From positions 10,418-74,417 of the forward strand of contig CAYNPY010000007.1 in NCBI GenBank assembly GCA_964399195.1: 64,000 bases of DNA, given 5' to 3'. Made by a program: the position numbers and the translations under genes. The notes beneath the pieces are model-generated. The model did not search any database. It saw only the letters and a list, made by a program, of their open reading frames with translations, and was not told the DNA's origin. Each line of letters starts with the position of its first letter. The stretch's first letter is position 1. The DNA is from CAINDZ01 sp964399195. Its GTDB lineage: Bacteria > Krumholzibacteriota > Krumholzibacteriia > LZORAL124-64-63. Below are positions 26,541 to 33,873 of this stretch, piece by piece.

Positions 26541-27350
26541 ATGGCCGTGCGGAAGATCGTGCACATCGACGAGGACCTGTGCGACGGCTGCGGCGACTGC
26601 GTGCCGTCGTGCGCCGAGGGCGCCATCCAGATCATCGGCGGCAAGGCCCGCCTGCTCGCGGACAACCTGTGCGACGGCCTGGGCGCCTGCCTGGGCGAGT
26701 GCCCGCAGGGCGCGATCAGGATCGAGGAGCGCGACGCCGACGAGTTCGACGAGGACGCCGTGCACGAACACCTCTCCCGCATGCCCGCCCCGGGCCCCTC
26801 CGATTTCGCCTCGCTAATGGGCGGCCGCCCGCACAGCCCCACGCCGACGCCGATGCCCGCCGCGCCGAAGCCGGCGCACGGCGGCGGCTGCCCCGGCTCG
26901 CGCACGATGCACTTCCCGCAGGCCGGCGCCGCGGCGCCCGCCCCCGCGGCCGACCCCGCGGCCGCCGCTTCGGAACTGCGCCAGTGGCCGGTCCAGCTGC
27001 ACCTGGTCAACCCCGGCGCCCCCTACTTCCAGGGCGCGAACCTGCTGCTGGCGGCCGACTGCTGCGCGTTCGCCAGCGCCGAGTTCCACCCGCGCTTCCT
27101 GCGCGGCAAGGCGCTGGCCTTGGCCTGCCCCAAGCTGGACCACGGCCAGGACATCTACCGCCAGAAGCTGACGGCGATGATCGACCAGGCCGGCATCGAC
27201 ACCATCACGGTGCTGATCATGGAGGTGCCGTGCTGCGGCGGCCTGCTCACGCTGGCGCAGCAGGCGGTGGCCGCGGCGTCGCGCAAGGTGCCGGTCAAGC
27301 TGGCGGTCATCGGCGTGCAGGGGCAGGTCGTGCGCGAGCAGTGGGTCTAG
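26541..27350 (+). CDS. Two-[4Fe-4S] ferredoxin-like protein with C-terminal Cys-containing domain
   Basis: 269 residues. An N-terminal ferredoxin domain (residues 5-60) has clusters CDGCGDCVPSC and CDGLGACLGEC; in the second, the second Cys of CxxCxxC is Leu-Gly in place of x-Cys. A Pro/Ala-rich linker with GGGCPGSRT follows, then an alpha/beta domain (LVNPGAPYFQGANLLLAADCC, MEVPCCGGL). This architecture is seen in anaerobes as a ferredoxin-like protein next to hybrid-cluster-protein or Crp/Rrf2 regulator genes. GGGAGG lies 8 bp before the ATG. Role: probably electron transfer or redox/nitrosative stress response, from family context only. Confidence 0.8.
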   Translation: MAVRKIVHIDEDLCDGCGDCVPSCAEGAIQIIGGKARLLADNLCDGLGACLGECPQGAIRIEERDADEFDEDAVHEHLSRMPAPGPSDFASLMGGRPHSPTPTPMPAAPKPAHGGGCPGSRTMHFPQAGAAAPAPAADPAAAASELRQWPVQLHLVNPGAPYFQGANLLLAADCCAFASAEFHPRFLRGKALALACPKLDHGQDIYRQKLTAMIDQAGIDTITVLIMEVPCCGGLLTLAQQAVAAASRKVPVKLAVIGVQGQVVREQWV

Positions 27351-27514
27351 GTCGGCGCATCTTTTTCCGCCCGCTTCCCGTAGAATCCCCTTTGGGCGCG
27401 GCCTGCCGCTCCGTGGCGGTTGGCGATTCCCGCCGAACAAGACCGGCCCGGGCCGGGTAGCGGTCCCGCAACCGGACACGAACCCGACTGCGGGGCGCAC
27501 AGCGAGGGGAGCCG

Positions 27515-28789
27515 ATGATGGCAAGGTTGGTCACGATCACGCATGGCCGCGCGCGGCGCGCGGCGCTGGCCGCGTTGGCCCTGGCGACGTTGACTTTGGT
27601 CGCGACCGGCGCCTTCGCCGCCCCCACGATCACGGTCAAGGACGGCGTGACCCGCGTGGTCAACGGCGCGCAGCCCAGCCAGGGGCGCGAAGTGGTCGCG
27701 CTGCAGGAGGTCTGGCGCGTCGGCGGCGACGAGGGCGAGGACTTCTTCGGCCTGATCACCCAGGTCCGCGTGGGCAAGGACGGCCGCATCTACCTGCTGG
27801 ACACGCGCCTGGCGGAGGTGCCCGTGTACGACAAGACGGGCCAGCGGGTGGCGACGCTCAGCCGCGAGGGTGACGGTCCCGGCGAATCCCGCCTGCCCGC
27901 CAACCTGGTCTTCATGCCGGACGGCACGCTGGGGTTGGCGCAGATCTTTCCCGGCAAGATCATCAAGATCAACCTGGACGGGAGCCCCGCCGGCTCGTTC
28001 GCGTCCGGCGGCGCCGACCCCACCGCGGGCGGCTTCCTGCAGCTGTTCGACTGCGTCGCCAGCGGCTCGGACCTGGTCGTGACGGCCGAGTCGATCGCGC
28101 AGGCCGGCAACGCCGCGCAGGACCGCACCAACTACGTGGCGTCGGTGGACGCCGCCGGCAAGGAGAAGGTGCGCTTCCTCGAGCGCAAGAACCACATGGA
28201 TTTTGCGGCCTTCGAGTTCAACGAGGACAAGACCGACCGCGTGGACTTCCGCAAGGTCGCCGCGGGCAAGGACGGCCGCGTCTACGTCGCCGGCACCCGC
28301 AACCGCTACGCGATCGACGTCTACGGCAAGGACGGCAAGCTGCAGCGCGTGATCGAACGCGCCTACGAGCGCAGGAACCGCACGGACGAGGAATTCAAGC
28401 GCCTGCAAACGGTGGTCCAGGCGCAGCTGGCCCAGCTGCCGGGCGCCAAGGTCACGATGTCGCGCACCGAGCCGGACATCGCCGCGATCGAGATCGGCAA
28501 CGACGGCAACCTGTGGGTCTCCACCAGCCGCTCCGGCGTCGAGCAGCCGGCCGGCATCATGTTCACCTGGGACGTGTTCACGCCCGACGGCGAGTTCCTC
28601 AAGCAGGTGTCGGCCAAGTGCCAGGGCGACGGCAAGAAGGACTCGCTGATCTGGACCCCCGACGGCAACGCCGTCCTGGTGACCGGCTTCCTGGACGCGG
28701 CGATGTCGCTGCAGGGCGGCGGCGCGGCCGACGACGACGACGAGGCGGCGCCGATGGAAGTTGTGTATCTGAAGCGGGTGGCGAAGTAA
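27515..28789 (+). CDS. Exported six-bladed beta-propeller protein
   Basis: 424 residues with a signal peptide cleaved near ATGAFAAP. Repeated strands of the 'G.DG.IYLLD....V.VYD..G' kind (GKDGRIYLLDTRLAEVPVYD, GKDGRVYVAG, GNDGNLWVSTS) indicate an NHL/6-bladed propeller. An Asp-rich loop (ADDDDEAA) lies near the C-terminus. No catalytic residues were recognised. The start is one of two tandem ATGs (27515/27518) after GAGGGGAG. The 164 bp upstream are GC-rich and could fold, but I recognised no riboswitch; TAGAAT at 27381 is a possible -10. A perfect 28-bp palindrome follows the stop. Confidence 0.75.
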   Translation: MMARLVTITHGRARRAALAALALATLTLVATGAFAAPTITVKDGVTRVVNGAQPSQGREVVALQEVWRVGGDEGEDFFGLITQVRVGKDGRIYLLDTRLAEVPVYDKTGQRVATLSREGDGPGESRLPANLVFMPDGTLGLAQIFPGKIIKINLDGSPAGSFASGGADPTAGGFLQLFDCVASGSDLVVTAESIAQAGNAAQDRTNYVASVDAAGKEKVRFLERKNHMDFAAFEFNEDKTDRVDFRKVAAGKDGRVYVAGTRNRYAIDVYGKDGKLQRVIERAYERRNRTDEEFKRLQTVVQAQLAQLPGAKVTMSRTEPDIAAIEIGNDGNLWVSTSRSGVEQPAGIMFTWDVFTPDGEFLKQVSAKCQGDGKKDSLIWTPDGNAVLVTGFLDAAMSLQGGGAADDDDEAAPMEVVYLKRVAK

Positions 28790-28807
28790 GAGCCCCTTGA
28801 GGCGAGG

Positions 28808-28835
28808 GCGGGACTTGCGCCGGCGCAAGTCCCGC
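28808..28835. terminator. Perfect 28-bp palindrome between convergent genes
   Basis: A 14-bp arm (GCGGGACTTGCGCC) is followed directly by its exact reverse complement. The centre contains TTGCGCCGGCGCAA, the recurring palindrome of this window. It lies 18 bp after one stop and 6 bp before the opposing stop, which suits a bidirectional terminator or a REP-like element. Confidence 0.65.
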
Positions 28836-28841
28836 TTCGCT

Positions 28842-29429
28842 CTACCGGAACAAGCCCTTCACCCCGCCGAACGAACTCGCCTCATCGCCCACCGGGCAAT
28901 TCGCCCCCGCGTTGATGCCCGCCACCGGCAGCTCGACGTCACCGGAAGCCACGCGGCACAGGCGCAGGACCCCGTCGCCCGTGACCACAGGCAGCCCGCC
29001 GGGCAGCGACGGGATCGCGCCCGGGCCGACATGGAACAGCAGTTCCGCCGTCGACTGGAGCATGATCTGCCAGGTCACCAGGACCGCCGCGCCCGTCTCC
29101 AGGACCGGAAAGCCCGTCGCGCAGCCGATGGCGAAGCTGTAGGGGCCGCAGTGTTCGCCGTCGCAGATGGTTGAACCACAGTAGTTCGTGGACAGGATGA
29201 CGTGCGGGGCGCCGGTCATGGCCACCGTGCACTCGAAGCCGTCCGTGGGGCCGGCGGGGTTCATGAGCAGCAGATAGGCCGTGATCGGCTGGAAGGGCGC
29301 GGCCATCGTGCAGTTGGTGTTGCCGGCGGTGTCGAAGTAGACGCCGAACGAATCGGTGTCCGGATCGAGGCCGGCGGGTGAGTTGGACGCCAGCAGGCAG
29401 GCCAGGATGAGCGGCAGCGGGAATTTCAT
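28842..29429 (-). CDS. Small exported Cys-containing protein of unknown function
   Basis: 195 residues. A short signal peptide (MKFPLPLILACLLASNSPAG) precedes a beta-rich domain beginning with DSFGVYFDTAGNTNCT. About nine cysteines are spread through the chain (NCTM, ECTV, NYCGSTICDGEHCG, GCATG, LCRV, NCPVG), suggesting extracytoplasmic disulfides. AGGAGGA lies 8 bp before the ATG. I do not recognise the family; similar short Cys-bearing secreted proteins are frequent in genomes with FlgD-type sorting domains. No operon partner. Confidence 0.7.
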   Translation of the reverse strand: MKFPLPLILACLLASNSPAGLDPDTDSFGVYFDTAGNTNCTMAAPFQPITAYLLLMNPAGPTDGFECTVAMTGAPHVILSTNYCGSTICDGEHCGPYSFAIGCATGFPVLETGAAVLVTWQIMLQSTAELLFHVGPGAIPSLPGGLPVVTGDGVLRLCRVASGDVELPVAGINAGANCPVGDEASSFGGVKGLFR

Positions 29430-29653
29430 GGCGGATTCCTCCTCGTGATCCGGGCCGGCGCGGCGGCGACCGCCCTCGTCGGACGACCGGCCCCTGGACA
29501 AGCAACGATGGCGGCGCCGCCCCCGCAACCGGCAGTCGCCACGACGATGGCGACATTGGCCAGGCGCTTGACGGTCACGGCGGTTCCCGGGCGACGAGCG
29601 GAACGACGCGGAGAGCATACGTGCGGGCTGCGGGCACGGTGACCGCGGCCGAA

Positions 29654-29682
29654 TTGACGCTCCGATTCCTCGGCTCTATCCT
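29654..29682 (+). promoter_or_regulatory. Sigma70 promoter of the patatin gene
   Basis: -35 TTGACG (29654-29659), 17-bp spacer, -10 TATCCT (29677-29682), 36 bp before the patatin ATG, which has AAGGAG at 29707-29712. Confidence 0.6.
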
Positions 29683-29718
29683 GCCCCAACCCGCTCCCCA
29701 TTCCCAAGGAGCCCCGCC

Positions 29719-31440
29719 ATGCCCCCCCTGCCCAACTGCGACATCATCATGAAGGGCGGCATCACCAGCGGCGTCGTCTACCCCCACGCCGTGCTGGAGC
29801 TGTCCCGGAAGCACCGCTTCAAGAACATCGGCGGCACCTCCGCCGGCGCCATCGCCGCCGCGCTCACCGCCGCGGCCGAGTACAACCGCGCGCACGGCGG
29901 CTTCGCGGAGCTGGAGGCCGCCACCAGGCGCATCGGCGCGTCGCTCTTCGGCCTGTTCCAGCCGGCGTCGCCGTTCCGCGGCCTGTTCGCCGTGCTCATG
30001 GCCGCGCTCGACCGCAGCCGCGGCCCGGGCGGCCGCACCGCGCGCGTGCTCAAGGCGCTGATCTGGCACCACGCCGGCCAGACGTTCGCGGGCCTGGCGC
30101 CCGGCGCGGCCATCCTTGTCTGGGCCGCGCTGGCGCACCGCGCTCCGGAAGCCTGGATCCTGGGCGCGGTGGCGCTGGTGCTCGGCACTGCGGCGGCCTG
30201 GCTCGGCGCCCTGACCAGGCCATTGCTCTGCGATCTGAAGGATCTGCGCCACGGCTTCGGCCTCTGCCCCGGCCTGGGCGAAAGCGACTCCCGCCCCGCG
30301 CTCACCGACTGGCTCTGCGACACGCTCGACGAGGTGGCCGGCCACAAGCGCCGCGGCGAGCCGGCCGCGGGCGAGCCACTGACCTTCGGCCACCTCATGG
30401 GCCCGGACCCGGCGTTCCCCGCCATCAACCTGCAGATCATGACCACGGACCTGACCACGGGGCGGCCGCATCGCGTTCCGTTCGTCGACGGCGAGTTCAT
30501 GTTCTCAGAGCGCGCGTTCCGGCGCCTGTTTCCCGCGCGCATCGTCGACCACCTGGTCCGCCATGGGCGCCCATACGGCAGCGATGACCCCGACCTGCAC
30601 TGGCTACCCGCCACCGATCGCCTGCCCATCGCGGTCGCCGTGCGCCTGAGCCTCAGCTTCCCGATCCTGCTGTCGGCAGTGCCTCTGGTGGCACGCGACT
30701 GGACGCTGCGCGACGAGGACGAGCGCGAACTGCCCCGCACCTGCTGGTTCTCCGATGGCGGCATCTGCAGCAACTTCCCCATCCACTTCTTCGACGCCGT
30801 CTGGCCGCGCTGGCCCACCTACGGGATCATGCTCGACGATTTCGACCCCGAGCGTCACCGTCACCAGGTCTGGATGCCGCAGACCGCCGCGCAGGGCCGC
30901 CTGGGGCCCTTCCGCGCCATCACGTCGCTGCCGGGATTCCTGGGCGCCATCGTCGCCACCATGCAGAACTGGCGGGACAACCAGCAGTGCCGCCTGCCGG
31001 GCTACCGCGAGCGCATCGTGCGCATCGCGCTGCGCCCCGACGAGGGCGGCCTCAACCTCAACATGCCGCCGGCCACCATCGGGCGCCTGTTCGCGCTGGG
31101 CCGCCGGGCCGGCGAGCGCATCGTCACCGACTTCGACTTCGACGCCCACCGCTGGCGCCGCTACCTGGCCTCGCAGGAGCCGCTGGACGAGATGTTCGCC
31201 GGCATGCGCGCGGCCTGGACCGACCCGGCGCCCGACCGCCGCCCCCTGCGCGAGTTCCTGCCGGACTGTGCCATGGACCCGCCCGAGTACGCGGACATCT
31301 CCGTCGATCGCCTGCGCCGCATGTTCAACGCCACCGAGGCGCTGGTCGACGCCACCGCCGACTGGGGCGACCCCCTGACGAAGGAGCGCAGCGGCCTGCC
31401 GCGTCCGCGGGGCGCGCTGCGCATGGTGCCGCCGGTGTGA
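29719..31440 (+). CDS. Patatin-like phospholipase
   Basis: 573 residues. The patatin Ser-Asp dyad and oxyanion elements are present: MKGGITSGVVYP (oxyanion glycines), GGTSAG (nucleophile Ser near residue 47) and SDGGICSNFPIHFFD (catalytic Asp near 350). Two hydrophobic segments near residues 125-160 are inserted between nucleophile and Asp and could dip into the membrane. Patatins hydrolyse acyl esters of membrane lipids. It is longer than minimal patatins (about 300 residues), with an extra C-terminal helical part. It has its own promoter and converges, 6 bp apart, on a short gene. Confidence 0.9.
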   Translation: MPPLPNCDIIMKGGITSGVVYPHAVLELSRKHRFKNIGGTSAGAIAAALTAAAEYNRAHGGFAELEAATRRIGASLFGLFQPASPFRGLFAVLMAALDRSRGPGGRTARVLKALIWHHAGQTFAGLAPGAAILVWAALAHRAPEAWILGAVALVLGTAAAWLGALTRPLLCDLKDLRHGFGLCPGLGESDSRPALTDWLCDTLDEVAGHKRRGEPAAGEPLTFGHLMGPDPAFPAINLQIMTTDLTTGRPHRVPFVDGEFMFSERAFRRLFPARIVDHLVRHGRPYGSDDPDLHWLPATDRLPIAVAVRLSLSFPILLSAVPLVARDWTLRDEDERELPRTCWFSDGGICSNFPIHFFDAVWPRWPTYGIMLDDFDPERHRHQVWMPQTAAQGRLGPFRAITSLPGFLGAIVATMQNWRDNQQCRLPGYRERIVRIALRPDEGGLNLNMPPATIGRLFALGRRAGERIVTDFDFDAHRWRRYLASQEPLDEMFAGMRAAWTDPAPDRRPLREFLPDCAMDPPEYADISVDRLRRMFNATEALVDATADWGDPLTKERSGLPRPRGALRMVPPV

Positions 31441-31446
31441 GGGCCG

Positions 31447-31776
31447 CTAGACCAGCTTGAACCCCACCGCCGCGTTCACCGTGTCCCGCGCCGCCCCCAG
31501 CGCCGCATTGATCGCGTCCTCGACCGCGATCACGCCCAGCCCCTCGACGGTCAGCAGCACGGTCTGCGTGGTGTTGCGGTAGATGTTGAGCAGCGCCTTC
31601 GCCTGGCGCTGGTTGACCTTCTTCGCGGCCACCAGTCTGGCGATGGCTGCCAACGACTCGGCCAGCCGCTTCATCTCCGGCCTAGCGTAGTCCTCGGCCT
31701 TGCCCCAGTCCTGGGCCAACGACTCCCTGGCCGCGGCCATCATCGGCTTGAGGATCTCGGTGACGGTGAACGACAT
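31447..31776 (-). CDS. Small helical protein of unknown function
   Basis: 109 residues, no signal peptide. The sequence is predicted mostly helical (EILKPMMAAARESLAQDWGK, AIARLVAAKKVNQRQAKALL) with a hydrophobic C-terminal segment (AVEDAINAALGAARDTVNAA). No known motif was recognised. It lies 24 bp after the stop of a lipoprotein gene on the same strand, so the two probably form a unit. Codon use is like the neighbours. Could be a stress-related or membrane-peripheral helical protein; that is a guess from composition. Confidence 0.65.
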   Translation of the reverse strand: MSFTVTEILKPMMAAARESLAQDWGKAEDYARPEMKRLAESLAAIARLVAAKKVNQRQAKALLNIYRNTTQTVLLTVEGLGVIAVEDAINAALGAARDTVNAAVGFKLV

Positions 31777-31800
31777 GATACCCTCCCGGCCGCGCCGCGG

Positions 31801-32310
31801 TCAGCGCTTCTTGGCCACTTCCAGCCGGATGATGGCGCTCCACGCCTGGTTGAACAGGTCGCGGAACACGGGAATGGCTTCGACGGGCAGGGTGCCCTCG
31901 TCCTCCGCCCCTTCCTCGCCGCGGTGCGCCGTTTCCAGTTCCTGCAGGCTGTCGAGCATCAGCTCGTACTGCGCCACGCTCTGCTCGTTCTTCGGGTGCG
32001 CCTGCGCCCGCACCAGCACGGCCCGCACCTCGGTCGCGTAGTACGGGTAGAAGCCGCGGTTCACGCCGTACATGACCGACTCGTCCCTGCCGTTCTCCAT
32101 GTCGGTCAGAAACGCGTCCATCTCCTTCTGCAGCTGGCTGGCCGATCGGTCGATCGTCTCGTCGTAGTCGGAGATCAGCCGGACGGTGCAGCCGCCCGTC
32201 GCCAGCACAGCCAGTGCGACGAGCGCCAGGGCCGGCAGGAGGCGGTGGGCTCTGGTCCTTGCGGTCGCTTGAAGCGCCGGCCTGCGCACAGGCAACGTCG
32301 GGATCGTCAT
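31801..32310 (-). CDS. Putative lipoprotein of unknown function
   Basis: 169 residues. A basic N-terminus and a hydrophobic stretch (LLPALALVALAVLATGGC) end at a Cys near residue 41 that could be lipidated, although the residue three before it is Thr rather than the usual Leu. The mature part is helical and acidic (SQLQKEMDAFLTDMENGRDE, QYELMLDSLQELETAHRGE). I chose the ATG at 32310 because the hydrophobic segment follows it and AGGCGAG precedes it; the frame extends further but reads as non-protein. Operon with the 109-residue protein downstream. Confidence 0.7.
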   Translation of the reverse strand: MTIPTLPVRRPALQATARTRAHRLLPALALVALAVLATGGCTVRLISDYDETIDRSASQLQKEMDAFLTDMENGRDESVMYGVNRGFYPYYATEVRAVLVRAQAHPKNEQSVAQYELMLDSLQELETAHRGEEGAEDEGTLPVEAIPVFRDLFNQAWSAIIRLEVAKKR

Positions 32311-32367
32311 GGGGACTCGCCTTTCCTGGACTGCTGCCGGATGCGCCAGGTGGATCACTTGCGCCAG

Positions 32368-32381
32368 TTGCGCCGGCGCAC
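32368..32381. repeat. Palindrome TTGCGCCGGCGCAc, copy with one mismatch
   Basis: A 13/14 match to the recurring palindrome in the 150-bp gap downstream of the dioxygenase gene (minus strand). The gap contains nothing else recognisable. Confidence 0.5.
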
Positions 32382-32460
32382 GTCCAACGCTTCGGAGCCG
32401 TCGTCGGCATTCTACGGCGTCTGGCACGCGCCGTCCATGGACTCGCGTCTTTCCCCTGCC

Positions 32461-33123
32461 TCAGCCCCCCGGATACCCCGGAATGCCCCGCCCCAGATGG
32501 ATGTCCCGCACCACCACCTGCACGCCGGACTCGTCCAAGGTCGGCGTCGCCAAGCCGCTGCCCCCGCGGCCCGTGACCAGCGTCGCGCGCTTCGCGGCGG
32601 TCAGGCGCGGGTCGTCGTCGAACATGACGTCGTCGATGTAGTAGGTGCAGCGGCCGACCTCGATGACGTGCAGGTGCACGTGCTCCGGCAGGTCGGAGTC
32701 CGGGTAGCCGCCGGGCCGCACGGTATCGAAGGCGTAGCGGCCCTCGGCGTCGGTTTGCACCCAGCCGCGCAGCCGGCCGTGGTGGTAGGCCGCGGTGCCG
32801 CGATGTTGCGTGGCGGGCGGGTAGATCCCCTGCGCGTCGGTCTGGTACGCGTAGACGATGACGCCCGGCGCCGGCCTGCCCGCGGCGTCGAAGACGGTGC
32901 CGTTGATGCGGAGCGGCCGGCCCGGCTCGTCGGGCGGGGCGATGCGCGCCCGCGCCGTCAGCGCGGCCGGCAGGCCTTCGAAGACGGCGTCGCAGCCCTC
33001 GCAGGGCAGGCCCACCACCGGCTCGCGCGCGCGTGCGGGGGCGGCGGACTGGGGCTGGGCGGCGCAGGCGGGCAGGATCGCGAACGCGATCAGGATCGCG
33101 GCAGCCGGAAGCGGTCGCAGCAC
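32461..33123 (-). CDS. Lipoprotein of the intradiol ring-cleavage dioxygenase (protocatechuate 3,4-dioxygenase) fold
   Basis: 220 residues from a GTG start. The lipoprotein signal ends in ILPAC, a good lipobox. The domain starts INGTVFDAAGRPAPGVIVYAYQTDAQGIY and continues GWVQTDAEGRYAFDTVRPGGYP, then EHVHLHV: the HxH ligand pair and nearby Tyr of intradiol dioxygenases. A protocatechuate-type beta-sandwich with a non-haem Fe(III) site is therefore likely. Known family members are mostly cytosolic; a lipidated form would act in the periplasm or at the surface. It is the last gene of the IorA/IorB cluster. Short secreted members of the fold may not be dioxygenases, so activity is unproven. Confidence 0.8.
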   Translation of the reverse strand: MLRPLPAAAILIAFAILPACAAQPQSAAPARAREPVVGLPCEGCDAVFEGLPAALTARARIAPPDEPGRPLRINGTVFDAAGRPAPGVIVYAYQTDAQGIYPPATQHRGTAAYHHGRLRGWVQTDAEGRYAFDTVRPGGYPDSDLPEHVHLHVIEVGRCTYYIDDVMFDDDPRLTAAKRATLVTGRGGSGLATPTLDESGVQVVVRDIHLGRGIPGYPGG

Positions 33124-33146
33124 GTGTGGCCCCCGTCCGGGCCGGG

Positions 33147-33494
33147 TCAGGAAGGCCGGCCCCGCTGCCGCCCCCGCCAGGCCTCGACGCCCGACAGGAT
33201 CAGCACGACCGCGCAGCCCAGCAACAGCGCGCCCAGCCTGGCGGTCTGCCACTCCATCTGCGCCGGCTTGCGCGGCGCGATGGCCGACACCCACAACGTC
33301 ACCAGCCGCACCCACGCCGCGAAGCCCAGTCCCGCGGCCAGGGCGGCCGCCAGCGGGCGCGCCCCGCGCCGCCGCGCGCGCAGCAGCCACGCGGCCGCGC
33401 ACCAGGCCGCCGCCTCGAGCGCGCCCAGCGCATCGAACGCCGCCAGCGCCAGCGCCGCGCAGACCAGGCAGGCGATGACCAGCGCGCGCCTCAC
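33147..33494 (-). CDS. Small membrane protein, about three helices
   Basis: 115 residues from a GTG start overlapping the stop of the upstream gene (GTGA). Hydrophobic segments: ALVIACLVCAALALAAFDAL, AAAWCAAAWLLRAR-adjacent region, a third around GFAAWVRLVTLWV, and GALLLGCAVVLILSG near the end. The C-terminus is Arg-rich. No family was recognised. It sits between the IorB-side 75-residue membrane protein and the lipoprotein dioxygenase, so it may anchor or serve the exported oxidoreductase. Confidence 0.7.
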   Translation of the reverse strand: MRRALVIACLVCAALALAAFDALGALEAAAWCAAAWLLRARRRGARPLAAALAAGLGFAAWVRLVTLWVSAIAPRKPAQMEWQTARLGALLLGCAVVLILSGVEAWRGRQRGRPS

Positions 33495-33873
33495 GCGATC
33501 ACCCTGACCAGCAGCACCGCCAGCGCCATGACGAACGTGGTCCCGCACACCGGGAAGATGCGATCGGCCGCNNNNNNNNNNNNNNNNNNNNNNNNNNNNN
33601 NNNNNNNNNNNNNNNNNNNNNNNNNNNNNNNNNNNNNNNNNNNNNNNNNNNNNNNNNNNNNNNNNNNNNNNCCGCCAGCGCCATGACGAACGTGGTCCCG
33701 CACACCGGGAAGATGCGATCGGCCGCGACCAGGCCCACGGCCAGCCATGTCCACGCCGTGGCGCGGCCGGCGACGGCGCCCTCGACGATCAGCAGGACGC
33801 ACGCGCTCAGGATCCAGAAGATGACCGAGTGGACCAGCTTGATGGCGAAGATGGCGCGGTGCTCCGTGGCCAT
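33491..33873 (-). CDS. Small membrane protein split by an artificial assembly gap
   Basis: The gene starts at the ATG at 33873, immediately after the iorB stop. As written, the N-run and a duplicated flank put its two ends in different frames. Removing 33572-33726 (100 N plus one of two identical 55-bp copies) restores a 228-bp frame: 75 residues beginning MATEHRAIFAIKLVHSVIFW and ending VMALAVLLVRVIA. It would have two or three membrane helices. The DRIFPVCG segment links two helices. It overlaps the next gene by 4 bp, as expected for a real operon gene. Function unknown. Confidence 0.75.
33517..33571. repeat. 55-bp sequence duplicated on both sides of the N gap (copy 1; copy 2 at 33672-33726)
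   Basis: The 55 bases before the gap are identical to the 55 bases after it. This is the signature of two overlapping contig ends joined by a scaffolder without merging, not a biological repeat. Confidence 0.9.
33572..33671. other. Assembly gap (100 N)
   Basis: Exactly 100 N, a default scaffolding gap length. Because the flanks overlap by 55 bp, the true gap size is most likely zero (negative). Confidence 0.98.

Noticed and set aside
27351..27514. Possible riboswitch or structured leader before the 27515 gene
   Set aside because: GC-rich and foldable, but I found no conserved core of any riboswitch class.
29426..29578. Small GTG-start frame with a lipobox-like ATAGC (50 codons, minus strand)
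   Set aside because: Short, Arg/Pro-rich after the hydrophobic part, overlaps the start of the 28842-29429 gene and has no Shine-Dalgarno. Possible but not supported.
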